Source of the DNA: Halegenticoccus tardaugens
GTDB lineage: Archaea > Halobacteriota > Halobacteria > Halobacteriales > Haloferacaceae
DNA length: 64,000 bases
NCBI RefSeq assembly: GCF_004116405.1
Contig: NZ_SDIC01000002.1
Location: 681,708 to 745,707 of the forward strand
Direction of reading: 5' to 3'
The position numbers and the translations under genes are program-made. Shown one piece after another: positions 1 through 8,936 of the stretch. Below the pieces are notes generated by a model, which searched no databases, was not told where the DNA came from, and was given only the letters and a program-made list of their open reading frames with translations. How positions within the stretch are numbered: position 1 is the stretch's first letter; each line of letters opens with the position of its first letter.

Positions 1-1
1 G

Positions 2-529
2 ATCCTCGTCCCGATGGTCGAGACGGCCGACCAGGCGGCGGCCATCGTCGAAGCGACTCAATATCCGCCCGGAGGACGGCGTGGTCTCGGGATCACCCGG
101 GCATCGGAGTACGGCCTCTCAATTAACAACCATATCAAGTCTGTAGAAGAAACCCTGGTCAGACACGTCCAATTGGAGTCCGTACCTGCTATCGAAAATG
201 CTACTGAGATAGCTGCTGTCGACGGTATTGATGGTGTGTTCGTCGGTCCCGTAGACCTCTCAATGTCGATGGACTGTTTCGGCGAATGGGAGGACGAGGC
301 GTTTCTCGACGCAGTAACACACGCAGTCGAGGCAGCACACAATGCCGGTATCGCTATCGGGACTCTGGCTACTACAGCGGACCAGCGAGCGGCTCGCATC
401 GAGTGGGGAGTGGACTATCTCGCCGCGAGTGTGGACTTGACTCATCTCGCGGATGGTGCCGCCGAGGCTCTCGACCACTGTCTGGCCCTCTCCGATCGGG
501 AGAACAAAATTGAAAGCACGGATCGATAA
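2..529 (+). CDS. HpcH/HpaI-family aldolase, C-terminal part (gene starts before the window)
   Basis: The reading frame is open from the first bases of the window, so the N-terminus lies outside it. Visible hallmarks are ILVPMVET near the edge, the PPGGRRG turn, and AIENATEI followed by VFVGPVDLS, which match the substrate and metal-binding segments of the HpcH/HpaI aldolase/citrate lyase family. These class II aldolases split 2-keto-3-deoxy sugar acids into pyruvate and an aldehyde; 2-keto-3-deoxy-L-rhamnonate aldolase belongs here. The frame ends at a TAA after a hydrophilic tail. Inference: with the enolase-superfamily remnant and the FucO-like dehydrogenase just downstream, it probably cleaved a deoxysugar-acid intermediate to pyruvate and lactaldehyde. 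The exact substrate cannot be read from the sequence. Confidence 0.85.
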   Translation: MLVPMVETADQAAAIVEATQYPPGGRRGLGITRASEYGLSINNHIKSVEETLVRHVQLESVPAIENATEIAAVDGIDGVFVGPVDLSMSMDCFGEWEDEAFLDAVTHAVEAAHNAGIAIGTLATTADQRAARIEWGVDYLAASVDLTHLADGAAEALDHCLALSDRENKIESTDR

Positions 530-967
530 GAGCCAGCAACCATGAGGAATCGATAGTCGCGATTGGGTTGCGGCGTGGTGTACTTCTCGTCGTCTTTCGC
601 TCTCAACCATACCTGCAAGGAAGGGAGAGATGGACTTCACCGCTGGTTGAGTACGGTTGGAGATGGATTCTTCATAGATCTATAGTAGAGGTTAGATTTG
701 TAGATGGGTGGTTGCTCTTTAAACAACAAAATACGAACACCATCTTTTGGTTAACAGCAGTTGTCCCAATTCAGTATCGACCTGTGTAGTGGCGTAACCT
801 ACAAGTCGTACTTCTCTGTACCTCTACTGGGAATGCTCAATTATCCAATTATATATGATTAGATTATTGGGTTTTCATCAGTAGATCAGGGAACAAATCG
901 ACGAGTGTGTTATAACCCCTCATCTCAATATGTAATCGGTCGAATCAGTGCACGAAATCGAGTTCAG
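530..967. other. Intergenic stretch without a recognisable gene
   Basis: About 440 bases between the aldolase stop and the broken IclR gene. It contains only short chance frames. The second half (840-930) is AT-rich. I see no convincing promoter-gene pair or repeat here. Confidence 0.6.
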
Positions 968-1703
968 TTACGTTGGTGACGTTTTGGGAAGTGTAGGGAA
1001 CTCCTGTCTGAAACGTCTTCCTCTCATCCGATTGACTGAACTCGAGATACTGATGGCGGCTTCGACACCGCCGTCCCCATTACGGATAGGTACGGCAACG
1101 GAGTGAAGCCCAAGTTTCCGTTCTTCACAGTCGAAGACAACCCTACGTTCGAGGATTTGTTCCAATTCCTTTTGAGCGCGCGCCTGTTGACAGTTGTTTG
1201 TTCCGTCACAGAGGGAAGGTCGTACTGATTCAAAATCCGCTCGACCCGCTCTGCTGGGAGATGGGCGAGAATCGCCTATCCGGGGGCTGTCCTGTGGAGG
1301 TACACACGTTGACCAGTAGGAGTATCGACAGTCACGCCCGCTCCACTGTCTCCCGGTGAACAAAGATTTCGCACACACCCTCTTCCATTAGCAGATTGAT
1401 GAGTTCACCTGTTTCCTTGATGAGCCGCCGCATCTCCAGTTTTGCGGCCTCGTAAACGTCATCTCGGTTGCGCGCGATTTCACCGAATTCGAGGAAGCGA
1501 AGTCCAACGTGATATTCGGTTCCCTCTTTCGTGACATAGCCCATCTCCTGAAGCGTCGAAAGGTAGTTGTAGACGCTGCTTTTCGCCATTCCAAGGTTGT
1601 CTGCGACTTCCGTTACACCGGCACCGTCAGCGCGTACAAGTATTTCGACGATGCTAAACGTCATGCGTGCAGCCTTAATCGGGTTCTTAGCTACATCAGC
1701 CAT
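968..1703 (-). pseudogene. IclR-family transcriptional regulator, frameshifted
   Basis: Reading leftward from the ATG at 1703, the first ~120 codons give a clean IclR N-terminal half: a winged helix-turn-helix with VTEVADNLGMAKSSVYNYL and the start of the effector domain (ETGELINLLMEEG). After about 1335 the frame is lost. The C-terminal effector-domain signature (GDGGVEAAISISSSVNRMRG, near 1020-1080) is found in a different frame, and the middle is degraded. Intact relatives in this window at 4652-5440 and 29094-29861 show what the full length should be, about 255 residues. It sits between the aldolase and an enolase-superfamily remnant and presumably once regulated them. The multiple disruptions make restoration by a single sequencing error unlikely. 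Confidence 0.85.
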
Positions 1704-1912
1704 AAAATTCCATTGAAGTAGTATATACAAAAATATTAACTCATGCCTGTATCCTAACGAGTTGGAATACAGAATTCCGACACTGCCGAAGGGTAAACGT
1801 CTGCCGCGAGACGCTGATACAGCCAGTCAATTGACCGGCACGATTTATTACCGGGGGGTCGTATTGGTCCTTTCATAGCATCGAAAATAACACTCATTGA
1901 GAGCACTGATTC

Positions 1913-2242
1913 CGTTATACGCTCAAAGACGTCGATGCTGAGGGAAACGAATTCGACTTAATCTACGCGTCGGGGATGACAACAGAACAAAAGCTGTTTG
2001 CGCCGCGCATTCATACCGACGAGGAAACTTCGGGCGAGTACATCGGCGGCAACTCGCCTACAGCTGCCCAAATTAGCACCTTCGCGAACTACCTCACCAA
2101 TAAATATCATTTAGAGCGCGAACGACGCTGGATCGAGAGCGAACGCGCACTCATCAAGTACGACAGGATGGGAATAGACCCAATCGACATCGACCTGTGG
2201 AATCCTGCGGGAAACCAGTTAACGTTTGTCCGCCACGGTTAA
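1913..2242 (+). pseudogene. Truncated enolase-superfamily (mandelate racemase type) sugar-acid dehydratase, N-terminal fragment
   Basis: The translated stretch EFDLIYASG...EQKLFAPRIHTDEETSGEYIGGNSP...RMGIDPIDIDLWNPAG aligns closely, without gaps, with residues ~28-112 of the intact enzyme encoded at 31172-32347 (GFNLVYEPG...EYVGGNSPGAAQ...RMGVDPIDIALWDLAG). Homology begins a little before the ATG at 1976 and stops at the end of the N-terminal capping domain. The whole catalytic barrel is missing and a stop follows at 2240. It is therefore a dead fragment of a second copy. Its position beside the aldolase and the iron dehydrogenase suggests that this corner once carried a full deoxysugar-acid pathway. 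Confidence 0.8.
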
Positions 2243-2261
2243 CGAGTCTGGCTTCCGACAG

Positions 2262-3050
2262 TCACGTCTCAGCGTTGAATAGCCCATACGGTGTGTCAAT
2301 AGTCGCGTCCGGGGTAGGCCCCTCATTTTCAGTCCGCGCGTGAGCGGTGACGTGGATGCCCGGGATACCAGCCCGCTGAGCGCCTCTAATGTCCGATTCG
2401 AGTGAATCTCCAACCATTGCGACGTCACCTTCGAGACCAGACAGCGCTTGCTCGAATAGCTCTGGGTGTGGTTTCCCGATGATGGTTGGTTCTCGTCCCG
2501 TCGCGGTTCGCAGAGCAGCTACCAACGCACCCGTCCCTGGTGCAATCCCCTCGGCGGTAGGGTACGCGTTGTCGTTGTTGGCTGCGACGAATGCCGCTCC
2601 GTGGTCGCTTATGAGCCTCGTGGCGGCCGCGAGCTTATCATAGGTCACCGTTCGGTCAAGGCCGACGGCAACAGCATCGGCGGTGACCACGCCGGCACCG
2701 TCAATTCCATGGGTTGCATCAGTCCGTTTCACCCCCTGTCGGGCCATCTCGGCCGCGAATCCGTCACCGCCGAGAACGTAAACCGACTCAGACCTCATGT
2801 CGGCTAGGTGAGCGGCTGTGGCCGACGCGGCAGTGTACATCTCTTCGACGTTCGCCTCGATGTCGAGGTCTCGAAGGTGCTCACAGAGTGCTTGACGGGT
2901 CGAACGGGAGTTGTTCGTTACGAATCGAATCGGTGTCCCACGCTCGCGCAGACGAGCGAGTGCGTCGACCGCGCCGTCGACAGGGTAATCGCCGACGATG
3001 AGGACGCCATCAAGGTCGAACAGGAACGCATCGTATTGGTCGGCCAACAT
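2262..3050 (-). CDS. HAD-superfamily (class IIA, NagD-like) sugar phosphatase
   Basis: A complete 262-residue protein. The N-terminal motif FDLDGVL (nucleophile Asp12, acid Asp14), the TNNS motif near residue 46, the basic GKPHPELF segment and the terminal VGDSLESDIRGAQRAG motif are the four HAD signatures in order. The long insertion between motifs II and III fits the C2 cap of the NagD/pNPPase subfamily. Such cytoplasmic enzymes remove phosphate from small sugar phosphates, nucleotides or glycerol phosphate; the substrate is not predictable. It is divergent from the iron alcohol dehydrogenase at 3170. Both ends look intact, unlike its left neighbours. Confidence 0.88.
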   Translation of the reverse strand: MLADQYDAFLFDLDGVLIVGDYPVDGAVDALARLRERGTPIRFVTNNSRSTRQALCEHLRDLDIEANVEEMYTAASATAAHLADMRSESVYVLGGDGFAAEMARQGVKRTDATHGIDGAGVVTADAVAVGLDRTVTYDKLAAATRLISDHGAAFVAANNDNAYPTAEGIAPGTGALVAALRTATGREPTIIGKPHPELFEQALSGLEGDVAMVGDSLESDIRGAQRAGIPGIHVTAHARTENEGPTPDATIDTPYGLFNAET

Positions 3051-3138
3051 CAGGTAGGGATTTCTATGCCACCAACTTGAGTCTCACCGTTAACGACAGG
3101 TGGTGAGTGAGGAGTGGAGCCGACTCCAGCACCCAAGA

Positions 3139-3145
3139 TTATAAG
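3139..3145 (+). promoter_or_regulatory. TATA box of the iron alcohol dehydrogenase gene
   Basis: TTATAAG lies about 28 bases ahead of the ATG at 3170, the spacing expected of a leaderless haloarchaeal transcript. This favours the ATG at 3170 over the upstream in-frame GTG at 3158. Confidence 0.6.
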
Positions 3146-3169
3146 ACAGTTTGAGCTGTGGGGACACAC

Positions 3170-4363
3170 ATGTCTGACGGCGTTCACTCGCTTACCGAAA
3201 TGAATTGCATCCAATGGCCAGGGAGAGTAGAGTACGGTATCGGAGCAACCGCCAAGCTCGACTCTTTCGTCACATCCAAAGCTATTGACAGCGCACTCGT
3301 TATCACGGATGCTGACATCGTGGCAGCGGGTGTCATCGATCCCGTCAAGGACGTGCTTGATGCCGCGGGCGCTACTGTCGAGGTCTTCGATCGCGTCAAG
3401 CCCGAGCCCAAGCTTTCGATGGCCGAGGACGCGGCAGCAACCCTTCACGATGGAGATTTCGACTTCGTCGTCGGCGTCGGCGGGGGTAGCAGCATGGATA
3501 CCGCGAAACTCGCGTCGGTTCTCGCAGTCCATGACGTTCCGGTTCGCGACACAGTCGGTATGGGGAACATTCCCGGCGCAGGTCTACCGCTCGCACTACT
3601 ACCAACAACCGCCGGAACCGGCAGTGAGGTGACTCACATCGGCGTCTTCTCAGACGCCGAGGACAATGGCAACAAGGTTGTCGTCTACGACGAGCACTTG
3701 TTTGCAGACCTCGCGCTCGTCGATCCCGCGTTCACCGAATCGCTCCCGGCAAGAGTCGCCGCCGCGACTGGGATGGATGCGCTCACCCACGCGATCGAAG
3801 CGTACGTGACAATGCTTCGGACCCCCTACACCGATGGGCTGGCCCGCGACGCAATCGACCGAATCGGGGGCAACCTTCGTGCTGCAGTCCACCAAGGTGC
3901 GGACAACGACGAGGCGCGCTATGAGATGAGTTTCGCAGCAATGGTCGCCGGACAGGCATTCGTCAACTCCGGACTGGGCGCGGTCCACGCGCTCACCTAC
4001 CCGCTTGGCGTTGAGTGTGGCATTGGACACGGTCTCGCGAACGCCGTCCTCCTCTCGCACGTCATGGAATACAACGTCCCAGCTGAACCGGAACGATTCG
4101 CCGATATCGCGCGGCTGCTCGGACAGGAATGTGCACCGGGTGAGACGACGCTCGACCTCGCGTACAAGAGCGTCGACGCGGTCCAGGAACTTAACGATGA
4201 CATCGGAATACCCAACCGAATCAGGGAACTCAGTGACATCGACGCCAAAGAATTTGGACGGTTCGCTGACGTTTGTTTGGAGTACTCTGAACACAACATC
4301 GATCGAAACCCGCGCAATCTCGACCGCACAGATCTCATCAAGATCTTCGAGAACGCGTACTGA
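3170..4363 (+). CDS. Iron-containing alcohol dehydrogenase, FucO (lactaldehyde reductase)-like
   Basis: A 397-residue group III (iron-dependent) dehydrogenase. The NAD-binding loop GGGSSMD is at 104-110 and PTTAGTGSEV near 145. The four metal ligands of Escherichia coli FucO (one Asp and three His) are matched in spacing by D203, H207 (MDALTHAIEAY), H273 (VHALTYPLG) and H287 (GHGLANA). The family interconverts short alcohols and aldehydes, and FucO reduces L-lactaldehyde to propane-1,2-diol. Neighbours are an HpcH-type aldolase, which would release lactaldehyde from a 6-deoxy keto acid, and IclR regulators; this supports a lactaldehyde or related role by inference. The start is set by the TATA box at 3139-3145. 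A different hydroxy-compound substrate is possible. Confidence 0.85.
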   Translation: MSDGVHSLTEMNCIQWPGRVEYGIGATAKLDSFVTSKAIDSALVITDADIVAAGVIDPVKDVLDAAGATVEVFDRVKPEPKLSMAEDAAATLHDGDFDFVVGVGGGSSMDTAKLASVLAVHDVPVRDTVGMGNIPGAGLPLALLPTTAGTGSEVTHIGVFSDAEDNGNKVVVYDEHLFADLALVDPAFTESLPARVAAATGMDALTHAIEAYVTMLRTPYTDGLARDAIDRIGGNLRAAVHQGADNDEARYEMSFAAMVAGQAFVNSGLGAVHALTYPLGVECGIGHGLANAVLLSHVMEYNVPAEPERFADIARLLGQECAPGETTLDLAYKSVDAVQELNDDIGIPNRIRELSDIDAKEFGRFADVCLEYSEHNIDRNPRNLDRTDLIKIFENAY

Positions 4364-4651
4364 CGGATCGCAATCGGATGCCCAATTATCTCCGCGCGTT
4401 CAGGTGATACTCTACACTGCCTTCACCGAACGGCGATCGAACAACTATTTCTCACCGGAATCGTTCCTGGAGTGCTCCTTGGACTTACACTCACGGCGGT
4501 GGTCTTCCTCATCTTCTAACAGAATTGAGAATGTCGATCAATCAGTTCGTCGAAGGCGAATTGAGGACAGCGTTCATAGAGGCGTTTGCAGTCCTCCTTG
4601 CATCGATCCGCACCATTGGCGGAGATCCCGGTGTTCACGCCGGGAGGGAGA

Positions 4652-5440
4652 TCATGAATAGGTCATATTGAGCTCCGTGACGTTCGCAGCGCTTTGAACG
4701 AGCTCTGGAATTTCTTTAGTGAACTTTTCCCCCCTCATGCGACTCTTTGGTCCGGAGACGCTGATTGCGCCAACGGCGCGTCCATTCTGATCAAGGACAG
4801 GCGCGGCGATGCAACGGAGTCCGGGGAGGCGCTCGCCGTCATCTTGGGCGTACCTACGTTCGCGGATGTTCGCGAGTTCTTCCTCGAGTGTCTCTCGATT
4901 CGTGATCGTTTGAGGAGTCCGCTCGGGGAGGCCCCATCGATTGATGATGACGTCCACCTTCTCCTCGGGAAGGTACGCCAGGATCGCTTTTCCGAGCGAC
5001 GTGCAGTGAAGCTTCACCCGCATCCCAGCGCGTGTGTCGACCTGCACGGCCTGTGAACCCTTTGCTCGGTAGATGTATACACCCTCGCCGTGCTCCTCGA
5101 CGAGCAAGTTGGCCAACTCGCCGGTCTCTTCTGCGAGAAGGTCAACCTGCGGTTTCGCCATGTCGTAAAGGCCCATTCGATTACGCGCATGTTCACCGAG
5201 GTCGAGGAACTTGAGTCCGACACGGTAGGTGTCCCCCTCCCGCATGACGTACTCATTCTGTCGCAGCGTACTAAGATGACTGTACACCGTGCTCTTCGGG
5301 ATGTTCAACTCCTTTGCCAATTCCGTGACCCCGGCGCCCCCCAGACGCTTTAACGCCTCCAGGACGTGCAGCGAGGTTTCCAGCGCCCCGATCCGTCCAT
5401 CGGTTTGTGCGGCCATGGCTTGGTGTTTGTTCACACTCAT
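4652..5440 (-). CDS. IclR-family transcriptional regulator
   Basis: An intact 262-residue regulator. The winged helix-turn-helix is at roughly residues 20-75 (VTELAKELNIPKSTVYSHLSTL) and the IclR effector-binding domain follows, ending in the typical RCIAAPVLDQNGRAVGAISVSGP block. IclR proteins bind DNA as dimers or tetramers and respond to pathway intermediates; in haloarchaea, members control pentose, glucose and deoxysugar degradation. It is convergent with the iron dehydrogenase at 3170-4363, with ~290 bases between them. An AT-rich TATA-like stretch lies near 5480-5492. A second in-frame ATG at 5416 is a possible alternative start. It resembles the broken copy at 968-1703, so it may control the left-hand aldolase/dehydrogenase genes. 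Confidence 0.88.
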   Translation of the reverse strand: MSVNKHQAMAAQTDGRIGALETSLHVLEALKRLGGAGVTELAKELNIPKSTVYSHLSTLRQNEYVMREGDTYRVGLKFLDLGEHARNRMGLYDMAKPQVDLLAEETGELANLLVEEHGEGVYIYRAKGSQAVQVDTRAGMRVKLHCTSLGKAILAYLPEEKVDVIINRWGLPERTPQTITNRETLEEELANIRERRYAQDDGERLPGLRCIAAPVLDQNGRAVGAISVSGPKSRMRGEKFTKEIPELVQSAANVTELNMTYS

Positions 5441-7789
5441 CGCACAAAACGCTTGTTCATCATTATTGGAAAATAGAAATTAATATATTTTTAACTTGTT
5501 TATAATTACTAATATTTAGTAGATTGTGGATACACTCTAGTCTTTACGCTGAATTTCTCGATTGGACCGTTTGTATAGGATTATACATGAGGTTTAATTT
5601 CGGTATTCAGGAAGTCGATCGCTTTCGTCGGACGAGCTAACGGGTATGACGAGTGGCTCTTTTAGTGCTATGAATATTAATAATATGAAATTATTAATAA
5701 TTAACAGTAACATAGTACAATTACAAATATTTGATCGAGCTAGACAAATAGTTCTTCCGTGAGTAAGAAAGCGCCAGCGAGGACGATGGACGAAAAGCTT
5801 CGTGGTGGACGGTTCTACCGTCGGATCCAGAGCGAGATATCCTCTATATGCGCGTTCACGACTGTTAATCGAAAACAGACGATGACCTGTTATTAACCAT
5901 CCTGTCAACCGAGATCGTCAGGATATCTATTCTCTGTTTTCGAGATATGGTGCCCACATTCACGAGTATCGCGTCGCTGATGGGGCCCATAACTACGTCT
6001 CGAAAAAGGGATACAGAGGAGGGATTCCCACGACCACCTTCTTTATATCTTCTCGTTCTAGCTATGAAAATAAATTTGGTGCTCAAAAATAGTTGTATAG
6101 AATCTGTAGTCATCTACAACCACTTCATTTCGTTCCCGATTCGATAGTCGTTTCTGAGATGCGCTCCCATCCAGCCGAGAGGACAAACCTACCGAAGATC
6201 CGTTGAGGCGTGACTCCGAGTGGCGGCTTTCGGAAACCCATTTCGGAAACCACGAGATGGAGCAAAAAATCGTCCGACTGAGAAACGGCATCACGTCACA
6301 CCAGGTGAGTTGCGTCCGTACAATGAATTAGTCTCGATATGGCTCCGCCTCGACTCGTTTGAGGCTGACTGCACTGAGTGCGTGTCCGACCGCCAACAAT
6401 CAATCCACTGCTAAGACGTGCTTAGTTCTCGCCGAGCAGATAGCGACATGCTCTATGCGTATCTCTACGCGGACCTGGATGAGACATATCCAGTGTTGGC
6501 CGATGATGTGCGCGTCCTCGAATGTATTCGAGAGACCAAGCGAGAGATAATGCAGGAACTCACAAGATGTGCCTGATCGATCACGTTGAAACGAGCTCAC
6601 AAGTTGATAACCTCTCGCGGTGAGCGGGTCACAACCCACACTGTGGCCACGACACGTCCCTCACGTGCAGGAATCTCCCGACAATAGGTTGCACTCACTG
6701 CCTGCACTAGCTAGAAGTTGCGTTTGTTTCGTGGTATCAGAGATGACGCCACCCACGTCTTCGAGGGAATCGATCCGTGTTGACTTGGTAGACGTCATAG
6801 CTTATGAGGCGGCGATGTGGATTCGCGAACCTGGGAGGGATTCTGCTCATTCTCCAACGGAACGCAGGCTACCACCGACCTTTTTGCATGTCTTATTTTA
6901 TTTGTCACATTGACATTGGCGAGAAATAGTGCTTAAGTGGGATCGGTCCCGACCGTACGACTTGAAAGAGCTCCTCTGGTGGATATGCGTTGACGAGTAG
7001 GGTTCATCGATGATGAACGAACGAGGAATTTTCCTACTTTAGGAACAATAGCCAATTACATATAGTATTGGCTATTTAACGGGAAAGAATGTGGATTTAA
7101 CAGGATTATTTGGATTATCTACTCACTATTATAACTTTGTGGTGGGGTATCTCATGCCCATTGGAGATCATTTGGTCCGGCAATAGTGAACAATCATCAC
7201 AGCTTGATTGCCCCAACGTACCTTATGCAAATAGAGTGTTATTCCTACATAAATCTTACAGTAGATGCCTAATTGAGCCCGCAAACCGCTGGCAAGTGAC
7301 AGATTTGTTCGAGGAGCAGATAATGACAACTAAATCTTATTTTGCTGCTTCCGAGTTGGATTACAGTAGTACATCTGTAACAGAATTCGTGAGATGGTTC
7401 ATTATCATCGCACAGCTATCTAACAGACAACAATTCCACAATACAGGCCCAAAGAGCAGCCGAATCAGCGAATCACCTGTTCTTTATCTGTATTCATATC
7501 GATGATAATCATAGCTAAAAACAGCAGCGAAATGCGATCTTCACCGGGATTTTACCGGTCCCCTTAGTTCGACTTCCAAAAAAAAATAAATAGTTCGGAA
7601 GAAATAAACACACTACCGCGTTATTCCGCAGAAGGTCACTCGTTGAGAGCGTAATTCGGTCATTGCTGGCTCTATGAATCTTTGGACCAGTATATTCAAC
7701 GTCTGATAACAGACTGACCGTCGTATAACGTCCGAATGAAAAGTAATTGCTATTCTTGGAATTAATAGAGTAAAAACATGTTTCAGAGT
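5441..7789. other. Gene-poor, AT-rich decayed region
   Basis: About 2.3 kb without a gene I can support. Codon-like stretches occur, for instance a 43-codon piece at 6448-6576 reading MLYAYLYADLDETYP and another at about 6160-6330 containing MEQKIVRLRNGITSH. They are short, flanked by stops, and I do not recognise them. Runs of A and T are frequent (5480-5720, 7050-7110, 7570-7620). The context on the right, an IS630 remnant, fits IS-driven decay. Confidence 0.5.
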
Positions 7790-7965
7790 GAAGCTCATAG
7801 ATTCTCGGAGAGGAGAGTCTCAGAAGCGCGGTGACAAGATACTCTTTAATTTCAGCACTCTTATGAAACAGATAGTTGGCTCGCCCAGCTCTCGACTGAA
7901 GCCAACACTCTTCGAGTGGATTTAATGGAGGATACAACGCGAATGCGTCGGTGGTGACGTGGGAA
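7790..7965 (-). pseudogene. IS630-family transposase, C-terminal remnant
   Basis: Reading leftward, the frame gives DAFALYPPLNPLEECW, then RANYLFHKSAEIKEYL and LLRLSSPRIYEL. This matches the end of IS630 transposases: the conserved P-x-L-N/H-P-x-E-x-x-W segment holding the last acidic DDE residue, followed by the helical tail. The intact copy in this window (27119-27610) has SPELHPVEEYWRQLK in the same place. Everything upstream of the motif is missing and the frame runs past the normal end. It is a relic of an older insertion. Confidence 0.7.
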
Positions 7966-8025
7966 AAGGACTATATATAGTACTCGAAGCATTTGACGAC
8001 TTTCAGGTTGAGTGACTCGTTCGAA

Positions 8026-8895
8026 CTACAACCCGATTCTCGATCGGAATTCCGGAGTTCCGCTGACGGCTGGCTCGATGCGATACAGTGCGCCTGCGCC
8101 CTCTCCCTCGATCTCCTTCGTCCCTCCAGGGCCGAGTGCTGTCGTCACGTAGGCTTCGTCGTAGCCTTCGCCCCCGAACGCGACGCTCGATACTTTCCGT
8201 GCTGGGAACTCGATTCGTCGCTCTTCCCGTCCCGTGGTGGGGTCGTATCTGGCTAGATACCCACCGTCCCACCGCGCCGACCAGAGATGTCCCTCGGAAT
8301 CGACGGTCATCCCGTCCGGAATCCCCGGTTCGTCCGCACTCCCCAAGAACAGCTTCCGGTCGGAGAGCGCACCGGTCTCCTCGCTGTAGTCATACCGATA
8401 GATGCAATGCGCTTCCGACTCGGTGAAGTAGAACTGTTCTAGGTCGGGAGCGAACCCCATTCCATTCGGAATCGCGAGTCCATCTTCCAAGTGGGTGTAC
8501 GTTCGGTCGGGATCGAGTCGATAGAGACGGCCACCGTGGTCCGTTGTCGGCATCGTGCCACAGAAAACCCGTCCCTTGGGATCCGCGATGACATCATTGA
8601 ACCGCGAATCGATCTCCTGTGGGATCTTCTCGATGATCGTCTCGGTCGTTCCGTCACGCCACACTTCGACAGTTCCACGGTCCTCGAACAACAACAACGA
8701 TCCGTCGGCCTGTATGGTAATGCCTCCGATGGCGGTCGTTTCGTGACACTGTTCGTGGTCGTTCGTCTCGGGGTCGTACCGAAACAGTCGTCCATTGTGG
8801 ATGTCGACCCAGTAGAGTCGCTGTTCGTCGGGGTGCCAGATGGGCCCTTCCCCGATGTGACACCCGTAGTCCGCGATGAGGTCCAACTCGACCAT
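8026..8895 (-). CDS. SMP-30/gluconolactonase/LRE family lactonase
   Basis: A 289-residue beta-propeller protein. Signatures include HIGEGPIWHPDEQRLYWVDI at the N-terminus (the metal-binding Glu of the family lies in GEGP), a central RFNDVIADPKGRVFCG, and IPNGMGFAPD followed by IPDGMTVDSEGHLWSARWDG, where the conserved Asn and Asp metal ligands lie. The family hydrolyses aldonolactones to aldonic acids, using a divalent metal, in the cytoplasm. The frame stays open upstream to 9201, but that part overlaps the ISH8-like element and has no homology, so the ATG at 8895 is chosen. A TATA box at 8919-8926 fits a leaderless start. It may serve any of the nearby aldose oxidation routes; the sugar is unknown. 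Confidence 0.87.
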   Translation of the reverse strand: MVELDLIADYGCHIGEGPIWHPDEQRLYWVDIHNGRLFRYDPETNDHEQCHETTAIGGITIQADGSLLLFEDRGTVEVWRDGTTETIIEKIPQEIDSRFNDVIADPKGRVFCGTMPTTDHGGRLYRLDPDRTYTHLEDGLAIPNGMGFAPDLEQFYFTESEAHCIYRYDYSEETGALSDRKLFLGSADEPGIPDGMTVDSEGHLWSARWDGGYLARYDPTTGREERRIEFPARKVSSVAFGGEGYDEAYVTTALGPGGTKEIEGEGAGALYRIEPAVSGTPEFRSRIGL

Positions 8896-8918
8896 GGTCG
8901 TCCGATACTTGTACCCCA

Positions 8919-8926
8919 CACATATA
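8919..8926 (-). promoter_or_regulatory. TATA box of the lactonase gene, squeezed against an IS end
   Basis: On the minus strand CTATATGT is centred ~28 bases ahead of the ATG at 8895. The left end of the ISH8-like element begins at about 8937, only about ten bases upstream of the TATA box. Any operator further upstream has been displaced. Confidence 0.55.
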
Positions 8927-8936
8927 GCCCCTGGGG

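Noticed and set aside
3085..3125. Imperfect inverted repeat around CTCACC/GGTGGTGAG between the HAD and dehydrogenase genes
   Set aside because: The arms are short and the symmetry is poor; not convincing as an operator.
7110..7505. 131-codon plus-strand frame in the gene desert
   Set aside because: AT-rich chance frame without motifs, start signal or recognisable relatives.
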